Assembly (NCBI GenBank): GCA_965250215.1
Contig: CBDFNN010000004.1
Coordinates: 1,550,001-1,614,000 of the forward strand
DNA length: 64,000 nucleotides
Source of the DNA: CBDFNN01 sp965250215
GTDB lineage: Bacteria; Bacteroidota; Rhodothermia; Rhodothermales; DATKEJ01
Reading direction: 5' to 3'
The translations under genes were made by a program, and so were the position numbers. The stretch's first letter is position 1. Each line of letters starts with the position of its first letter. The notes beneath the pieces are model-generated. The model was not told the origin of the DNA and searched no databases. It was given only the letters and a program-made list of their open reading frames with translations. Below, piece after piece: positions 8,877 through 18,466 of the stretch.

Positions 8877-10274
8877 GTGTATCGATATCTATTCTTTCTA
8901 GTTTTCTTAAATGTCTCTTGTGATGACTCTAGTACCGAGGCAATCACGAAGGAAAATCCAAATATACTCTTCATTATCACCGACGATCAGCGATGGGATA
9001 TGATGGGAAATATGAATTCCGATCTCCACACACCCGAAATGGACAAGCTGAGTCGCGAGGGTGTCCGATTCGAGAACGCATTTGTTACCACGTCCATTTG
9101 TGCAGCTTCGAGAGCAAGTATGTTGACAGGGCTTGTTGAGAGAACTCACAAATTTACATTTGTTACACCGCCATTGGCAAGGAATTTTACGGACCAATCC
9201 TATCCCCAACTGCTCAGACAAGGTGGTTATCGGACAGGGCACATCGGAAAATTCGGAATGAAGGTAGAAGAGGGCGCTACTGATTCCATGTTTGACGTCT
9301 TTGAAGTGATAAACAGAACTCCATATTTCAAAGAACAGGAAGATGGGTCTTTGCGTCACGTAACCGACCTAATTGGTGATCGATCGATTGAGTTTCTTAG
9401 ATCGAATACCAATCAGCAACCTTTCGCACTGACGGTCAGCTTTAACGCCCCTCATGCTGAGGACAATGACGAACGACAATACATTTGGCCCGAGGAACAG
9501 AATCATCTTTATCAGGATCTTGAAATTGCGACGCCTGCGCTTTCTGATTCAGAGTTTTTTAGTAGCCAGGAGGAGTTCATGCAAGATCCAAAGACCAGCA
9601 TGAACAGATACAGATGGCTTTGGCGTTTCGACAATCCTACGAAATCGGCTGAAATGACAAAAGGCTACTACCGAATGATTTCCGGTGTTGATACGGTAAT
9701 CGGCCGGCTTAGACAGGAGCTTGAGGTTTTGGGATTAAGCGAGAACACCGTCATCGTTATGATCGGAGACAATGGCTACTTCTTAGGAGAACGCGGATTC
9801 GCAGGGAAATGGTTACCCTATGATCGATCACTAAGAGTTCCTCTTCTCTACATGGATCCCAGAAGAGATGACCTTGCTGGTAAGAGGCCCGAAGAAATCG
9901 TTCTCAATATCGACGTAATGCCCACAATTCTTGAACTGGCTGGAGTTGAAGTTCCCAAAGAGGTTCAAGGCAAAGGGCTTGTTCCGCTTGAGAAAAAACG
10001 TGAAGAGTTTTTTGTGGAGCACTTGATGGAACACGAGCAGATCGTAAAGCACGAAGGAGTTAGAGACAACAGATACCGCTACTCACGATATTTCGAACAG
10101 GAGCCAATCTATGAAGAGTTGTTCGATCTTGAGACGGACCCCCTCGAAACAAACAATCTTGCGACTCGGGCGGAATACAATGATTTACTTAGGGAAATGT
10201 CTGCACGGACAGATTCACTAATGGATCTATATGGAGGTCGATATATTCCTCACTCGAAAGGGTCAGCCGAATAG
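8877..10274 (+). CDS. Lipoprotein type I sulfatase (S1 family)
   Basis: 465 residues from a GTG start. A signal sequence with lipobox NVSC predicts lipid anchoring in the envelope. The sulfatase fold begins at NILFIITDDQ, with metal-binding Asp-Asp. The formylglycine motif is CAASR at 75-79, the CxAxR variant rather than CxPSR, with ASMLTG following. Metal-binding GDNGY and the C-terminal ELFDLETDPLE segment complete the family pattern. It should hydrolyse sulfate esters of carbohydrates, fitting use of marine sulfated polysaccharides. It needs a maturase (FGE or anSME) that is not in the window. The substrate cannot be told. Confidence 0.9.
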   Translation: MYRYLFFLVFLNVSCDDSSTEAITKENPNILFIITDDQRWDMMGNMNSDLHTPEMDKLSREGVRFENAFVTTSICAASRASMLTGLVERTHKFTFVTPPLARNFTDQSYPQLLRQGGYRTGHIGKFGMKVEEGATDSMFDVFEVINRTPYFKEQEDGSLRHVTDLIGDRSIEFLRSNTNQQPFALTVSFNAPHAEDNDERQYIWPEEQNHLYQDLEIATPALSDSEFFSSQEEFMQDPKTSMNRYRWLWRFDNPTKSAEMTKGYYRMISGVDTVIGRLRQELEVLGLSENTVIVMIGDNGYFLGERGFAGKWLPYDRSLRVPLLYMDPRRDDLAGKRPEEIVLNIDVMPTILELAGVEVPKEVQGKGLVPLEKKREEFFVEHLMEHEQIVKHEGVRDNRYRYSRYFEQEPIYEELFDLETDPLETNNLATRAEYNDLLREMSARTDSLMDLYGGRYIPHSKGSAE

Positions 10275-10347
10275 TCCCATACCCTTCGTTGAACGAGGAA
10301 CATTAGAACATAGAATTGCTCTGAAAATTAGTTGATTAGATAATCGA

Positions 10348-11097
10348 ATGAAACGAATGAACAATATGCCTCTCGAATTAAGCCGAATCTTTGTCGTCTT
10401 TTGTACTATGGTTTTTGCGCTTGGCTTGGAAGCGCAAGCTCAGTCCTATGAAGAGTGCAAGTCGGCTAATCCGGATGGAATTGAGACCGTACTCGTTTCA
10501 AATGCCTTCATTTTTAATCAAGCCAATGAAGATGCACGGGCCTTGGGTCGCTTCGAAAAAGGAACGTCTCTTTTCGCCTACGGTCTGGAGAATGGGTTCT
10601 ATGCCGTTGCCTCAAGAGACAAAGGATTCGTTGGTTTCATCCTGATGAATAAGTTGGATGTACCCCAGGATCCTTCTATTCGGATATTATCTCCCATCGC
10701 AAAAGCGAACCACAAAGACCCTAGCCGGGCTCGAAATTTGTCAATGGCCCTTCCAGGAGGTGGTCAATTCTATGCTGGTAATCAACAAAGAGGAACGATT
10801 ATTCTTCTGGGAAGCCTAGCAAGTTTTGTTGGTGGATATGCCGTGACATTGGACAGTACAGAAAGAGTATGCCAGAACGTCGAGCTCCAAACCGGTTGCC
10901 TCAATGAGACTAGCCCTACAGGACTTCTTGTTGGAAGTGCCATGGCAGCCGGTTTTTGGATTTTTGGAATCTTGAAAGCCAAAGGTGATGCCAACGCGGC
11001 GAATAATTTAAACTTGGTGGAAAGGGCAAATAACTTCCGCCCCATGATACAAGAGGGAGACATGGGGCTTGGATTGTCTTTTTCAATTTCTTTCTAG
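10348..11097 (+). CDS. Secreted protein with SH3-like region and DUF5683-like membrane segment
   Basis: 249 residues with a signal peptide ending near EAQAQS. Residues about 45-105 look like a bacterial SH3-type beta domain (VLVSNAFIFN to GFILMNKL). The second half has KDPSRARNLSMALPGGGQFY followed by two hydrophobic segments separated by a small Cys-containing loop, a pattern I associate with DUF5683-type proteins of the Bacteroidota envelope. No enzymatic motif is visible. A related PGWGHKYSNQGQ pattern occurs in the gene at 38912-39565. Function unknown. Confidence 0.65.
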   Translation: MKRMNNMPLELSRIFVVFCTMVFALGLEAQAQSYEECKSANPDGIETVLVSNAFIFNQANEDARALGRFEKGTSLFAYGLENGFYAVASRDKGFVGFILMNKLDVPQDPSIRILSPIAKANHKDPSRARNLSMALPGGGQFYAGNQQRGTIILLGSLASFVGGYAVTLDSTERVCQNVELQTGCLNETSPTGLLVGSAMAAGFWIFGILKAKGDANAANNLNLVERANNFRPMIQEGDMGLGLSFSISF

Positions 11098-11253
11098 GTC
11101 AATCCATCTCGCGCTAAATCACGAAAGTGTAACATTGTAGATAGAAGGGGACCTAGAAGCCTATTTGTCAAGTTTCACTTCTCCAAACTTGTTGATAGCA
11201 GTCACGGCAAATCAACCAGCAAATTTTTGACTCTCAAAGTTAACCCTCCTACA

Positions 11254-11931
11254 ATGTTTAGTAATAGAATTGGACCAAGCGCTCTTCTTGTAGCATTATT
11301 CCTATTGGTCTCTTGTCAAGGTTCGAATGGTCAAAATAGCTCCGATAATTCAGTTAAGTTGATTGCAAATGAGGAGCTGACAGAGGATCAGGCTGTAGCC
11401 TATTTAGCTAGCGGTTGCTTCTGGTGTACGGAGGCACAGTTTGAAAGAATCGAAGGAGTCGTAGATGTCTCTAGCGGATACGCTGGAGGAATCAAAGAGA
11501 ATCCAAGTTATAGGGAGGTTGCTAGTGGACGGACACGTTATGCTGAGGCTGTTCGCGTCGTTTATGATCCGAGCGTGGTATCATATAAAACTCTACTTGA
11601 TGTATTCTTTGTTGGGCATGATCCAACAACTCTAAATCGTCAAGGACCAGATAAAGGGCCACAATACCGATCTGCGATATTTTACCGAAGCGAAGAGGAA
11701 AAAAACGCCGCCGAGGGTAAAATTTCTGCCATAGACAGGTCAGGAAAACTGAAGAATAAAGTGGTTACTGAAGTGACTGCCTACACAAATTTTATTCGTG
11801 CAGAGGAGTATCATCAAGACTACTACGAGCTCAATCCTCGTCAACCTTACATTTTGGCTGTTTCCAAACCGAAGGTAGAAAAGGTCATGAAGACCTTCCC
11901 CGAATTACTTAAGGCGAAGTACCGATCTTAG
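11254..11931 (+). CDS. msrA: Peptide-methionine (S)-S-oxide reductase, lipoprotein form
   Basis: From ATG at 11254 the protein is 225 residues: a signal sequence with lipobox LVSC, then the MsrA domain. The catalytic motif GCFWC lies at 54-58, followed by the glycine-rich GYAGG and the characteristic VVYDPSVVSYKTLLDVFF and GHDPTTLNRQGPDKGPQYRS segments. MsrA reduces methionine-S-sulfoxide in proteins. The lipobox places this copy in the envelope, where it would repair oxidised surface proteins. A frame extension to TTG 11227 adds nine residues without signal-peptide character and is not preferred. Convergent with lutC. Confidence 0.94.
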   Translation: MFSNRIGPSALLVALFLLVSCQGSNGQNSSDNSVKLIANEELTEDQAVAYLASGCFWCTEAQFERIEGVVDVSSGYAGGIKENPSYREVASGRTRYAEAVRVVYDPSVVSYKTLLDVFFVGHDPTTLNRQGPDKGPQYRSAIFYRSEEEKNAAEGKISAIDRSGKLKNKVVTEVTAYTNFIRAEEYHQDYYELNPRQPYILAVSKPKVEKVMKTFPELLKAKYRS

Positions 11932-11949
11932 ACGGGAATCTGGTCTAAG
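11927..11949. repeat. Inverted repeat covering both convergent stop codons (msrA/lutC)
   Basis: The arms cttagac and gtctaag flank a 9-base loop. The left arm holds the msrA TAG and the right arm the lutC stop. With only 13 bases between the two genes, this compact hairpin may serve both transcripts. There is no T-run. Confidence 0.5.
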
Positions 11950-12529
11950 GAATGATTAAAATCGTGTTTGACAGGGACCCGTGCGCTCCAAGCACTAAGG
12001 CTTGCTCAATGTCGGCGGTTTTCGAGGGGCCTCCAATGAAGAGTCCATAACTCGGCATTGCATCGCTGTTAACGAGGCGATAAGCATCATTCATGTTCTC
12101 AACGAAATCCTCTTCTTTGAGAATTACAACTAAGTGTTGGCATATAAATGGCAGAGCTCTGTATCCGAGATTCTCTTCGTCCACCCAGACAGCTCCGTTT
12201 TCGACAACACCGAATCGAGCATCGATAATGGCAAGCTCAACTGAATCAAGATCGTGAGGATCAGTCAGGGTCATGGGATCCATTTGATCTAGATAGACAG
12301 AATGAATAAAACGACGTCCCGATGGGAAACCCTTTTCTAATAAAGCTTCAATATCATTTTTTTCAATTCGCAAAGCCTGCGAACTGACGGACTTAGCCAT
12401 TTGGATAAAGGAATCGGTTTTATTCGAAACGGAGGCGTCATCGCTCCAAAAGTCGTCCAATTTAGGTAGTGGACTGGGTTCAGGAAGGTTGGCCTTAACG
12501 GCGGCTAATATTTTTGTTCTGCTATTCAC
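11945..12529 (-). CDS. lutC: Lactate utilization protein C (LUD domain)
   Basis: 194 residues of the LUD/YkgG type, with EVGAV-like WVDEENLGYRALPFICQH and the C-terminal GPSKTADIEQALVLGAHG. LutC is the small third subunit of the LutABC L-lactate dehydrogenase system that feeds electrons from lactate to the membrane quinone pool. It overlaps lutB by eight bases at its start, giving a tightly coupled lutA-lutB-lutC order on the minus strand. Confidence 0.92.
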   Translation of the reverse strand: MNSRTKILAAVKANLPEPSPLPKLDDFWSDDASVSNKTDSFIQMAKSVSSQALRIEKNDIEALLEKGFPSGRRFIHSVYLDQMDPMTLTDPHDLDSVELAIIDARFGVVENGAVWVDEENLGYRALPFICQHLVVILKEEDFVENMNDAYRLVNSDAMPSYGLFIGGPSKTADIEQALVLGAHGSLSNTILIIP

Positions 12530-13889
12530 TTCTACTCTCTACGTACCATTCTTTGAAGCTTTCTTTTGGGGAATCAGGAAGATCTCTCTGCCGTCCCCAC
12601 GAATTGCCTTTTGAATACAAAAGTCGGTCGGGTAAAAACCGGATAGCTTTTCGTGCCAGTTTTCCAATTCGTCTATAGCGCGACTCTTTTGCAAATACTT
12701 TTTCAGCTGCATTCATCGCCATCCTTTTTCCTTTCGGCGATTCAAATCCGTTTTGAACGACAATCTGTCGCCACTTATATAGCTGTTGATGAATATCAAT
12801 TTTGACAGGACAGACGTCCGTGCAAGATCCGCACAGCGTTGAGGCAAAAGGCAGCGATGAATATTTCTCCAGATCAATGCCCGGAGTTAGAATTGAACCA
12901 ATTGGTCCGGGAATGGCATAGTCGTAGGAATAGCCGCCCGAACGTCGGTAAATAGGGCAGGTATTTAGACATGCGCCGCATCGGATACATGCTAAAGATT
13001 TCCGAAAATCAGGTCGGCCTAGTTGTGAACTTCGACCGTTATCAACGATCACGATGTGCATTTCTCCTCCGACTTTTGGACTCTGGTGATGAGAAGTATA
13101 GATCGTTATCGGTTGACCGGCCCCACTACGAGCGAGGAGTCTAGTGAAAACCCCTAAGTCTTGGACTCTTGGGATTATTTTCTCGATGCCCATGCAATGT
13201 ATCTGAATGGGAGCCAAATGAACACCCATGTCCGCGTTACCTTCGTTTGTACAAACAACAACACCTCCTGTCTCTGCAACGCCAAAGTTGACTCCGGTTA
13301 ATGCGACCTGTGCACCGAGGAATTTCTTTCTTAGATCTTCCCTCGCAAATCTCGTGAGAACAGTGGCGTCCGTTTCTCCTTCGGGCGTTCCCATTTTATC
13401 GTGGAAGATCTGGCCTATTTCCTCTCTTTTCCGATGAACGGCCGGCATGACGATATGGCTGGGCGGCTCCTCAGCTAATTGCACGATTCTCTCCCCGAGA
13501 TCTGTGTCTATTACCTCAATTCCATTTGCCTCAAGATGATGGTTTAGGCCACATTCCTCTGTAAGCATCGATTTGGATTTGACCATTCTTGTCGCATTTG
13601 CTTTAGACAAGATGTCGAGCACGATGTCATTATGTTCGGCTGCGGTCGAGGCCCAATGAACTTGGATTCCATTCTTTTTAGCGTTGAACTCGAACTGAAT
13701 TAGGTATTCATCCAGATGCGCAAGGACATTCTCCTTTATCTGCGAAGCGCATTCTCTCAATGCTTCCCACTCGGGTACCTCTTGTGCTCTGGCATCTCTC
13801 TTTTCCCTGATGTGCCACAGCGCGGCATCGTGTCGAGTGACTTCCTCCGAGTCCTCCATGAAGCTCCTTGCATTCTCTGCATGTTTCAT
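12522..13889 (-). CDS. lutB: Lactate utilization iron-sulfur protein B
   Basis: 455 residues. The LUD-type N-terminal domain carries TGVNFGVAETGGVV, and a ferredoxin-like part has two [4Fe-4S] motifs, CIRCGACLNTCP and CGSCTDVCP. It matches LutB/YkgF over full length, including the C-terminal extension. LutB passes electrons from lactate oxidation through its clusters and acts with LutA and LutC in the cytosol at the membrane. Its start overlaps the lutA stop (ATGA). No lactate permease or LutR regulator is visible nearby. Confidence 0.95.
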   Translation of the reverse strand: MKHAENARSFMEDSEEVTRHDAALWHIREKRDARAQEVPEWEALRECASQIKENVLAHLDEYLIQFEFNAKKNGIQVHWASTAAEHNDIVLDILSKANATRMVKSKSMLTEECGLNHHLEANGIEVIDTDLGERIVQLAEEPPSHIVMPAVHRKREEIGQIFHDKMGTPEGETDATVLTRFAREDLRKKFLGAQVALTGVNFGVAETGGVVVCTNEGNADMGVHLAPIQIHCMGIEKIIPRVQDLGVFTRLLARSGAGQPITIYTSHHQSPKVGGEMHIVIVDNGRSSQLGRPDFRKSLACIRCGACLNTCPIYRRSGGYSYDYAIPGPIGSILTPGIDLEKYSSLPFASTLCGSCTDVCPVKIDIHQQLYKWRQIVVQNGFESPKGKRMAMNAAEKVFAKESRYRRIGKLARKAIRFLPDRLLYSKGNSWGRQRDLPDSPKESFKEWYVESRSE

Positions 13890-14617
13890 TCCATGACCTC
13901 GTCCAAGATTTCGGCAAAATGCCTGATTTCGATAGGATCGCTATTGCGTTTCGCAAGACCTCTCAAATGCATGAGGCAGGACATATCTGTTGCTGTGATT
14001 AGCTCGGCATCGTTTCGATGATGATCGTCTAGTCGGTCTTGGCCCATACGGACCGATACGGCTTCCTCGATCACGGAGAAAGTCCCACCGAATCCACAGC
14101 ATTCATCTTTTCGGTCCAAGTCAACTGTCTCAAGATCCGGAATCCTTGACAAGATGGATCTTATTGAGGAAAAATCCTCGCCTACTAATTCGCTGGATTT
14201 CCCGAGGCGGAGACCACGTAGTCCATGACAACTTTCGTGAATGCCCACTCTTCTTGGATAGGATTTAAATGTTAGCGCCTCTCCATTCTTTGATTCTAGT
14301 CCAGTGTCGCCTACTAGGAATTGGCTTAGCTCCAATATGTTGAGTTTCTTAGAGTGCAGTTGTTCTTTAATGAACAAGACACATGAAGCAGACGGTGCCA
14401 CTACCACCTCGAATCTACCAAAGATTTTATAGAAATTTTCAACTGCGTCCTTCGATTTTGACTCGAAGCCAGAATTAGCCATCGGTTGCCCGCAGCAGGT
14501 CTGCTCGATTGGGTAGTCCACCTCGTGTCCCAGTTTCTCAAGAATACTCAGAGTGGCTCTGCCAATATCTGGGTATAGCTGATCGATGTAGCAGGGAAGA
14601 AAAAGTCCAATTCTCAT
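13886..14617 (-). CDS. lutA: Lactate utilization protein A (CCG-domain Fe-S oxidoreductase)
   Basis: 243 residues with two cysteine-rich CCG domains: EQTCCGQPMANSG in the first half and DECCGFGGTFS in the second. This is the LutA/YkgE family, which forms the lactate-oxidising complex with LutB and LutC. It is the first gene of the three-gene unit. The promoter must lie in the 186 bp shared with the divergent secreted-protein gene at 14804. Confidence 0.94.
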   Translation of the reverse strand: MRIGLFLPCYIDQLYPDIGRATLSILEKLGHEVDYPIEQTCCGQPMANSGFESKSKDAVENFYKIFGRFEVVVAPSASCVLFIKEQLHSKKLNILELSQFLVGDTGLESKNGEALTFKSYPRRVGIHESCHGLRGLRLGKSSELVGEDFSSIRSILSRIPDLETVDLDRKDECCGFGGTFSVIEEAVSVRMGQDRLDDHHRNDAELITATDMSCLMHLRGLAKRNSDPIEIRHFAEILDEVME

Positions 14618-14803
14618 GGTAGGGAGGAATATGATTGCTCGGAAAATATAAGCCTTGAAAAACTCACATTTGGCTAATCCACGCCGCGGTTGAGTAAAAA
14701 TAAACTCCAGGGTAATCTCTTTCGATCAGACGACTCAGAACAATTCGTTTGACCCCGTTTGTTATTATGTACACCACATTTAACTGTCACACTAGAGGAA
14801 AAT

Positions 14804-15475
14804 TTGAAACGATACTTGTTGATCTGCCTGATTTTTATTTCAATTCAATGTCCGACAATACAGGCCCAATCTGAGGCATCAACTGGAGAACTTTTCGAGA
14901 TTACCTTGCTAAGGGCTGCTCCAGGATTTCTACCCGAGCTAATCCAAAGCATTAACAATGAATCCCGAGATGAGCTTGTAATGCGGCATAGCCAAGGAGA
15001 TCATTGGGACCTGATGATAGTTCGGCCAACTAAGGCCGATGAATTGTTGACAGCTAATGACTACAGCGATCTTGTGGACTTTGACCATCGATTTATTGCC
15101 ACGAGTGCCAGTTCATGGGCAGAGATTTGGTCATTGAAGTCGGAGTCTGAAATATTTCATATCGAAATGTTCAACGCCGCAAGAGGGCATTCCGATGAAC
15201 TTTGGAAAGAGCGGGAAATGGAAAATGTATATCTGGTTGAAACCGGAAGGGCACCGAATTTAATCTTCCGAACCCTTCTTGGTAGCGATTTTGACTGTTT
15301 TACCATAGGCTTCTATAAAAGCATGGTCCAGTTCTCAACAGATCCAGACTTGAGCGACGAAACCTATCACAAAGCGGCAACGAAGGCTGGGTTTATCTCG
15401 AGATCTGACATTGGGTTCGAGCTTCGCCAACATATAGTGGGTCACAAAGACACCATTGCGACCAAAGTTAGATAG
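14804..15475 (+). CDS. Secreted protein of unknown function, possible tandem alpha-beta barrel fold
   Basis: From a TTG at 14804, preceded by GAGGA five to nine bases upstream, the protein is 223 residues and begins with a typical signal peptide ending near IQAQS. A longer frame from 14759 adds 15 residues that break the signal-peptide pattern. Two segments look like repeats: FEITLLRAAPGFLPELIQSI and FHIEMFNAARGHSDELWKER. That is the strand-then-helix layout of dimeric alpha-beta barrel (NIPSNAP/EthD-like) proteins. Aspartates and histidines (HWDLMIV, FDHRF) may form a pocket. No family is securely recognised. Confidence 0.65.
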   Translation: MKRYLLICLIFISIQCPTIQAQSEASTGELFEITLLRAAPGFLPELIQSINNESRDELVMRHSQGDHWDLMIVRPTKADELLTANDYSDLVDFDHRFIATSASSWAEIWSLKSESEIFHIEMFNAARGHSDELWKEREMENVYLVETGRAPNLIFRTLLGSDFDCFTIGFYKSMVQFSTDPDLSDETYHKAATKAGFISRSDIGFELRQHIVGHKDTIATKVR

Positions 15476-15612
15476 GTCCCAGGCACAATTATTATTTAGA
15501 AAAGCTTGGGTATTTTCGGAAAATATCGAGGAGCTTCGATCTGATATCTGGGCACCGTTTTGTATCTTCCTTTAAAGAAATTGTACAAACTTTCAGACCT
15601 CGATATTATCTG

Positions 15613-18330
15613 ATGAAGGACCTACTCGGCGCAAAAAAACTCCTGGATACCGGCTCAGGCCAAGCTCATTACTACAGCCTCCAAGCACTGATTGATCAGG
15701 GCTACACCAACATTGCGCGTCTTCCTTTTTCAATAAAGGTTCTGCTCGAATGCCTTATTAGAGAATGCGATGGCCGTATTGTCACAAAGGAAGACGTAGA
15801 AGAGTTGGCGAACTACAACCCAGCGGAGCCAATAGAAGCCGAGATTCCGTTTAAGCCTTCCAGAGTTCTGCTACAGGACTTTACTGGTGTACCATCCGTC
15901 GTTGACTTGGCCGCTCTGAGATCCGCGATGGCTCGCCTCGGCGGTGATCCAGACTCAATCAATCCGCGAGTCCCCGTCAATCTAGTAATAGACCACTCGG
16001 TTCAAGTAGATGAGTATGGTTCTGAGGCAGCCTTTCTGATAAACAAGGAGATGGAATTCACTCGGAATAAGGAGCGATATGAATTCTTACGATGGGGAGC
16101 GCAGGCATTTGAGAACTTTAGTGTCGTGCCACCGGCTCGCGGTATCGTTCACCAAGTAAATCTTGAGTACATCGCAAAGGTCGTTTGGTCCAAGAAAATG
16201 GATGACGGCCTCGATCTTGTCTACCCCGACTCTTTAGTTGGAACGGATAGTCACACGCCTATGGTCAACGGCTTAGGTGTCGTCGGATGGGGCGTGGGAG
16301 GAATCGAAGCAGAGGCGGTAATGCTTGGGCAACCAATCTACATGCTCATCCCAGAGGTCATTGGATTCAAGCTGAGCGGATCCCTGAAAGAAGGTGTGAC
16401 GGCAACCGATCTAACATTGACAGTCGTCCAAATGCTTCGCGAGAAGGGAGTAGTAGGTAAGTTCGTGGAGTTCTACGGCGCAGGACTTTCCAACATGAGT
16501 CTCGCAGACAGGGCTACCATTTCAAATATGGCTCCAGAGTACGGAGCTACGGTAGGATTCTTCCCTACAGATTCGGAAAGCCTCAACTATATGAGGAATA
16601 CGGGTCGTCCTGAAGAACTCGTCCAGTTGACCGAGGCTTATTGTAAGGTTCAGGGCATGTACAGAACTGACGATACCCCTGACCCTATTTTTACTGACAC
16701 CCTAGAGCTTGACATGGGAACGGTCGTTCCAAGTATGGCTGGTCCGAAGCGACCGCAAGACAGGATTCATGTGCCAGATCTTGGTGCTGACTACCGAGCG
16801 TCTTTGACTAGAAAGGTTGGTCCACAAGGATTCGGTTTGCCAGAAGATGCGATAGACAGTACTGGCAAGTACCTAGATGGAGACGTGGAGTATGATATCA
16901 AGATGGGCGATGTCGCCATCGCGGCGATCACCTCTTGCACGAATACCTCCAATCCATCGGTCATGATTGCAGCTGGTCTAGTTGCTAAAAGAGCTGTCGA
17001 GCTTGGTTTGAAAGTAAAGCCGCACGTTAAAACAAGTCTCGCTCCTGGATCTCGAGTGGTGACGGATTATTTGACAGATGCAGGTTTACTTCCCTATTTG
17101 AATCAGATAGGCTTCAACTTAGTGGGCTATGGCTGCACGACTTGTATTGGTAATTCGGGCCCGCTTCCCGAACCCGTTCAGAAAGCGGTCGAAGAAGGTA
17201 ACCTTATCGTAAGCGGTGTTCTCTCGGGAAACCGAAATTTTGAAGGACGAATACATTCTCACGTTAAGGCAAACTATCTGGCCTCACCGCCACTTGTAGT
17301 GGCATTCGCTCTGGCAGGCACGGTCGATTTAAACCTGATGTCTGATGTGGTAGGTACCAACGATCAAGGTCAGGAAGTGTACCTAAGAGACATTTGGCCA
17401 TCTTCTAAGGAGATAGCGGGATACGTAGCGTCCCACATTACACCTGAGATGTTTAAGAATCGCTATGACGGAATCGAAGAATCAAACGAGGAGTGGAATG
17501 AAATTGAAATTGCCGAGGGATCGATCTATCCCTGGGATTCAACATCGACATATATACAAGAGCCACCCTTCTTTACAAGCTTAACTCCAGAAGTACCTTC
17601 GATCGAAGCTATAGAAGGAGCGCGAGTATTAGTCAAAGTCGGTGACTCCATTACAACTGATCACATTTCCCCAGCGGGCTCGATTGCAGCGGATCAGCCG
17701 GCTTCCAAATACCTACTGGAAAACGAAGTCCCCAGACGGAATTGGAATTCCTTTGGATCGAGACGTGGAAATCACGAAGTCATGATGCGAGGTACCTTTG
17801 CCAACGTGCGCCTAAGGAACCAGATGGCACCTGGTACAGAAGGTGGTTACTCGAAGCACCTGCCCAGCGATGAGGTAATGCCGATGTATGACGCCGCTAT
17901 GAAGTATGTTGAAGAGGGGACTCCTTTGGTAATTCTTGGGGGCTCTGAATATGGAACTGGTTCAAGTAGAGATTGGGCAGCTAAGGGTACAATTCTGCTT
18001 GGTATTAAGGCAGTTATTGCCAAGAGTTACGAGCGTATTCATCGCTCAAACCTAGTTGGAATGGGTGTCTTGCCTTTGCAATTTGAGGAAGGGCAAGGAA
18101 TAGAAGAGCTCGGTCTTGACGGGACGGAGCATTTCGATATTCCGATATCGGAGGATCTGCAGCAACGTCAATCGCTTGAGGTGACCGCCACCAAATCAGA
18201 TGGCAGCAGAATCACTTTCAACACTCTGGTTCGAATCGATACGCCCATTGAAGTCGACTATTTCAGGCATGGAGGAATCCTGCACTATGTCCTGAGAGAG
18301 TTTCTCGAAGAGTCTCAAGTCGAGGCCTAG
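15613..18330 (+). CDS. acnA: Aconitate hydratase A
   Basis: 905 residues of the AcnA/IRP1 family (E. coli AcnA has 891). The [4Fe-4S] ligands are visible as Cys442 in SCTNTSNPS and Cys508 and Cys511 in GCTTCIGNSG. The motifs GTDSHTPMVNGLG and GSRDWAAKG are also intact. The enzyme isomerises citrate and isocitrate in the TCA cycle and in this family can bind RNA when the cluster is lost. It is monocistronic with its own terminator. Start chosen at the ATG matching family length; no SD is evident. Confidence 0.97.
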   Translation: MKDLLGAKKLLDTGSGQAHYYSLQALIDQGYTNIARLPFSIKVLLECLIRECDGRIVTKEDVEELANYNPAEPIEAEIPFKPSRVLLQDFTGVPSVVDLAALRSAMARLGGDPDSINPRVPVNLVIDHSVQVDEYGSEAAFLINKEMEFTRNKERYEFLRWGAQAFENFSVVPPARGIVHQVNLEYIAKVVWSKKMDDGLDLVYPDSLVGTDSHTPMVNGLGVVGWGVGGIEAEAVMLGQPIYMLIPEVIGFKLSGSLKEGVTATDLTLTVVQMLREKGVVGKFVEFYGAGLSNMSLADRATISNMAPEYGATVGFFPTDSESLNYMRNTGRPEELVQLTEAYCKVQGMYRTDDTPDPIFTDTLELDMGTVVPSMAGPKRPQDRIHVPDLGADYRASLTRKVGPQGFGLPEDAIDSTGKYLDGDVEYDIKMGDVAIAAITSCTNTSNPSVMIAAGLVAKRAVELGLKVKPHVKTSLAPGSRVVTDYLTDAGLLPYLNQIGFNLVGYGCTTCIGNSGPLPEPVQKAVEEGNLIVSGVLSGNRNFEGRIHSHVKANYLASPPLVVAFALAGTVDLNLMSDVVGTNDQGQEVYLRDIWPSSKEIAGYVASHITPEMFKNRYDGIEESNEEWNEIEIAEGSIYPWDSTSTYIQEPPFFTSLTPEVPSIEAIEGARVLVKVGDSITTDHISPAGSIAADQPASKYLLENEVPRRNWNSFGSRRGNHEVMMRGTFANVRLRNQMAPGTEGGYSKHLPSDEVMPMYDAAMKYVEEGTPLVILGGSEYGTGSSRDWAAKGTILLGIKAVIAKSYERIHRSNLVGMGVLPLQFEEGQGIEELGLDGTEHFDIPISEDLQQRQSLEVTATKSDGSRITFNTLVRIDTPIEVDYFRHGGILHYVLREFLEESQVEA

Positions 18331-18338
18331 TCACTAGG
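18326..18338. repeat. Short palindrome over the acnA stop codon
   Basis: cctag, three bases, ctagg. The left arm contains the acnA TAG stop (18328-18330). It lies just before the clear intrinsic terminator at 18351. Confidence 0.4.
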
Positions 18339-18350
18339 TTAATCAATTAT

Positions 18351-18385
18351 AAAGCCTAGGCCGTCTATATGGCAAGCTAGGCTTT
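18351..18385 (+). terminator. Intrinsic terminator of acnA
   Basis: The arms aaagcctag (18351-18359) and ctaggcttt (18377-18385) are exact complements and the right arm runs into a T-tract. Inner gcc and ggc may extend pairing. It lies 20 bases after the acnA stop. Confidence 0.85.
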
Positions 18386-18466
18386 TTTAGAGAGCAAAAG
18401 TATTTCTCAACTTTCGAGTACAGAATCCTAGAAATAGAATTCAGTTAAACCTTTATTTTTACTGAT

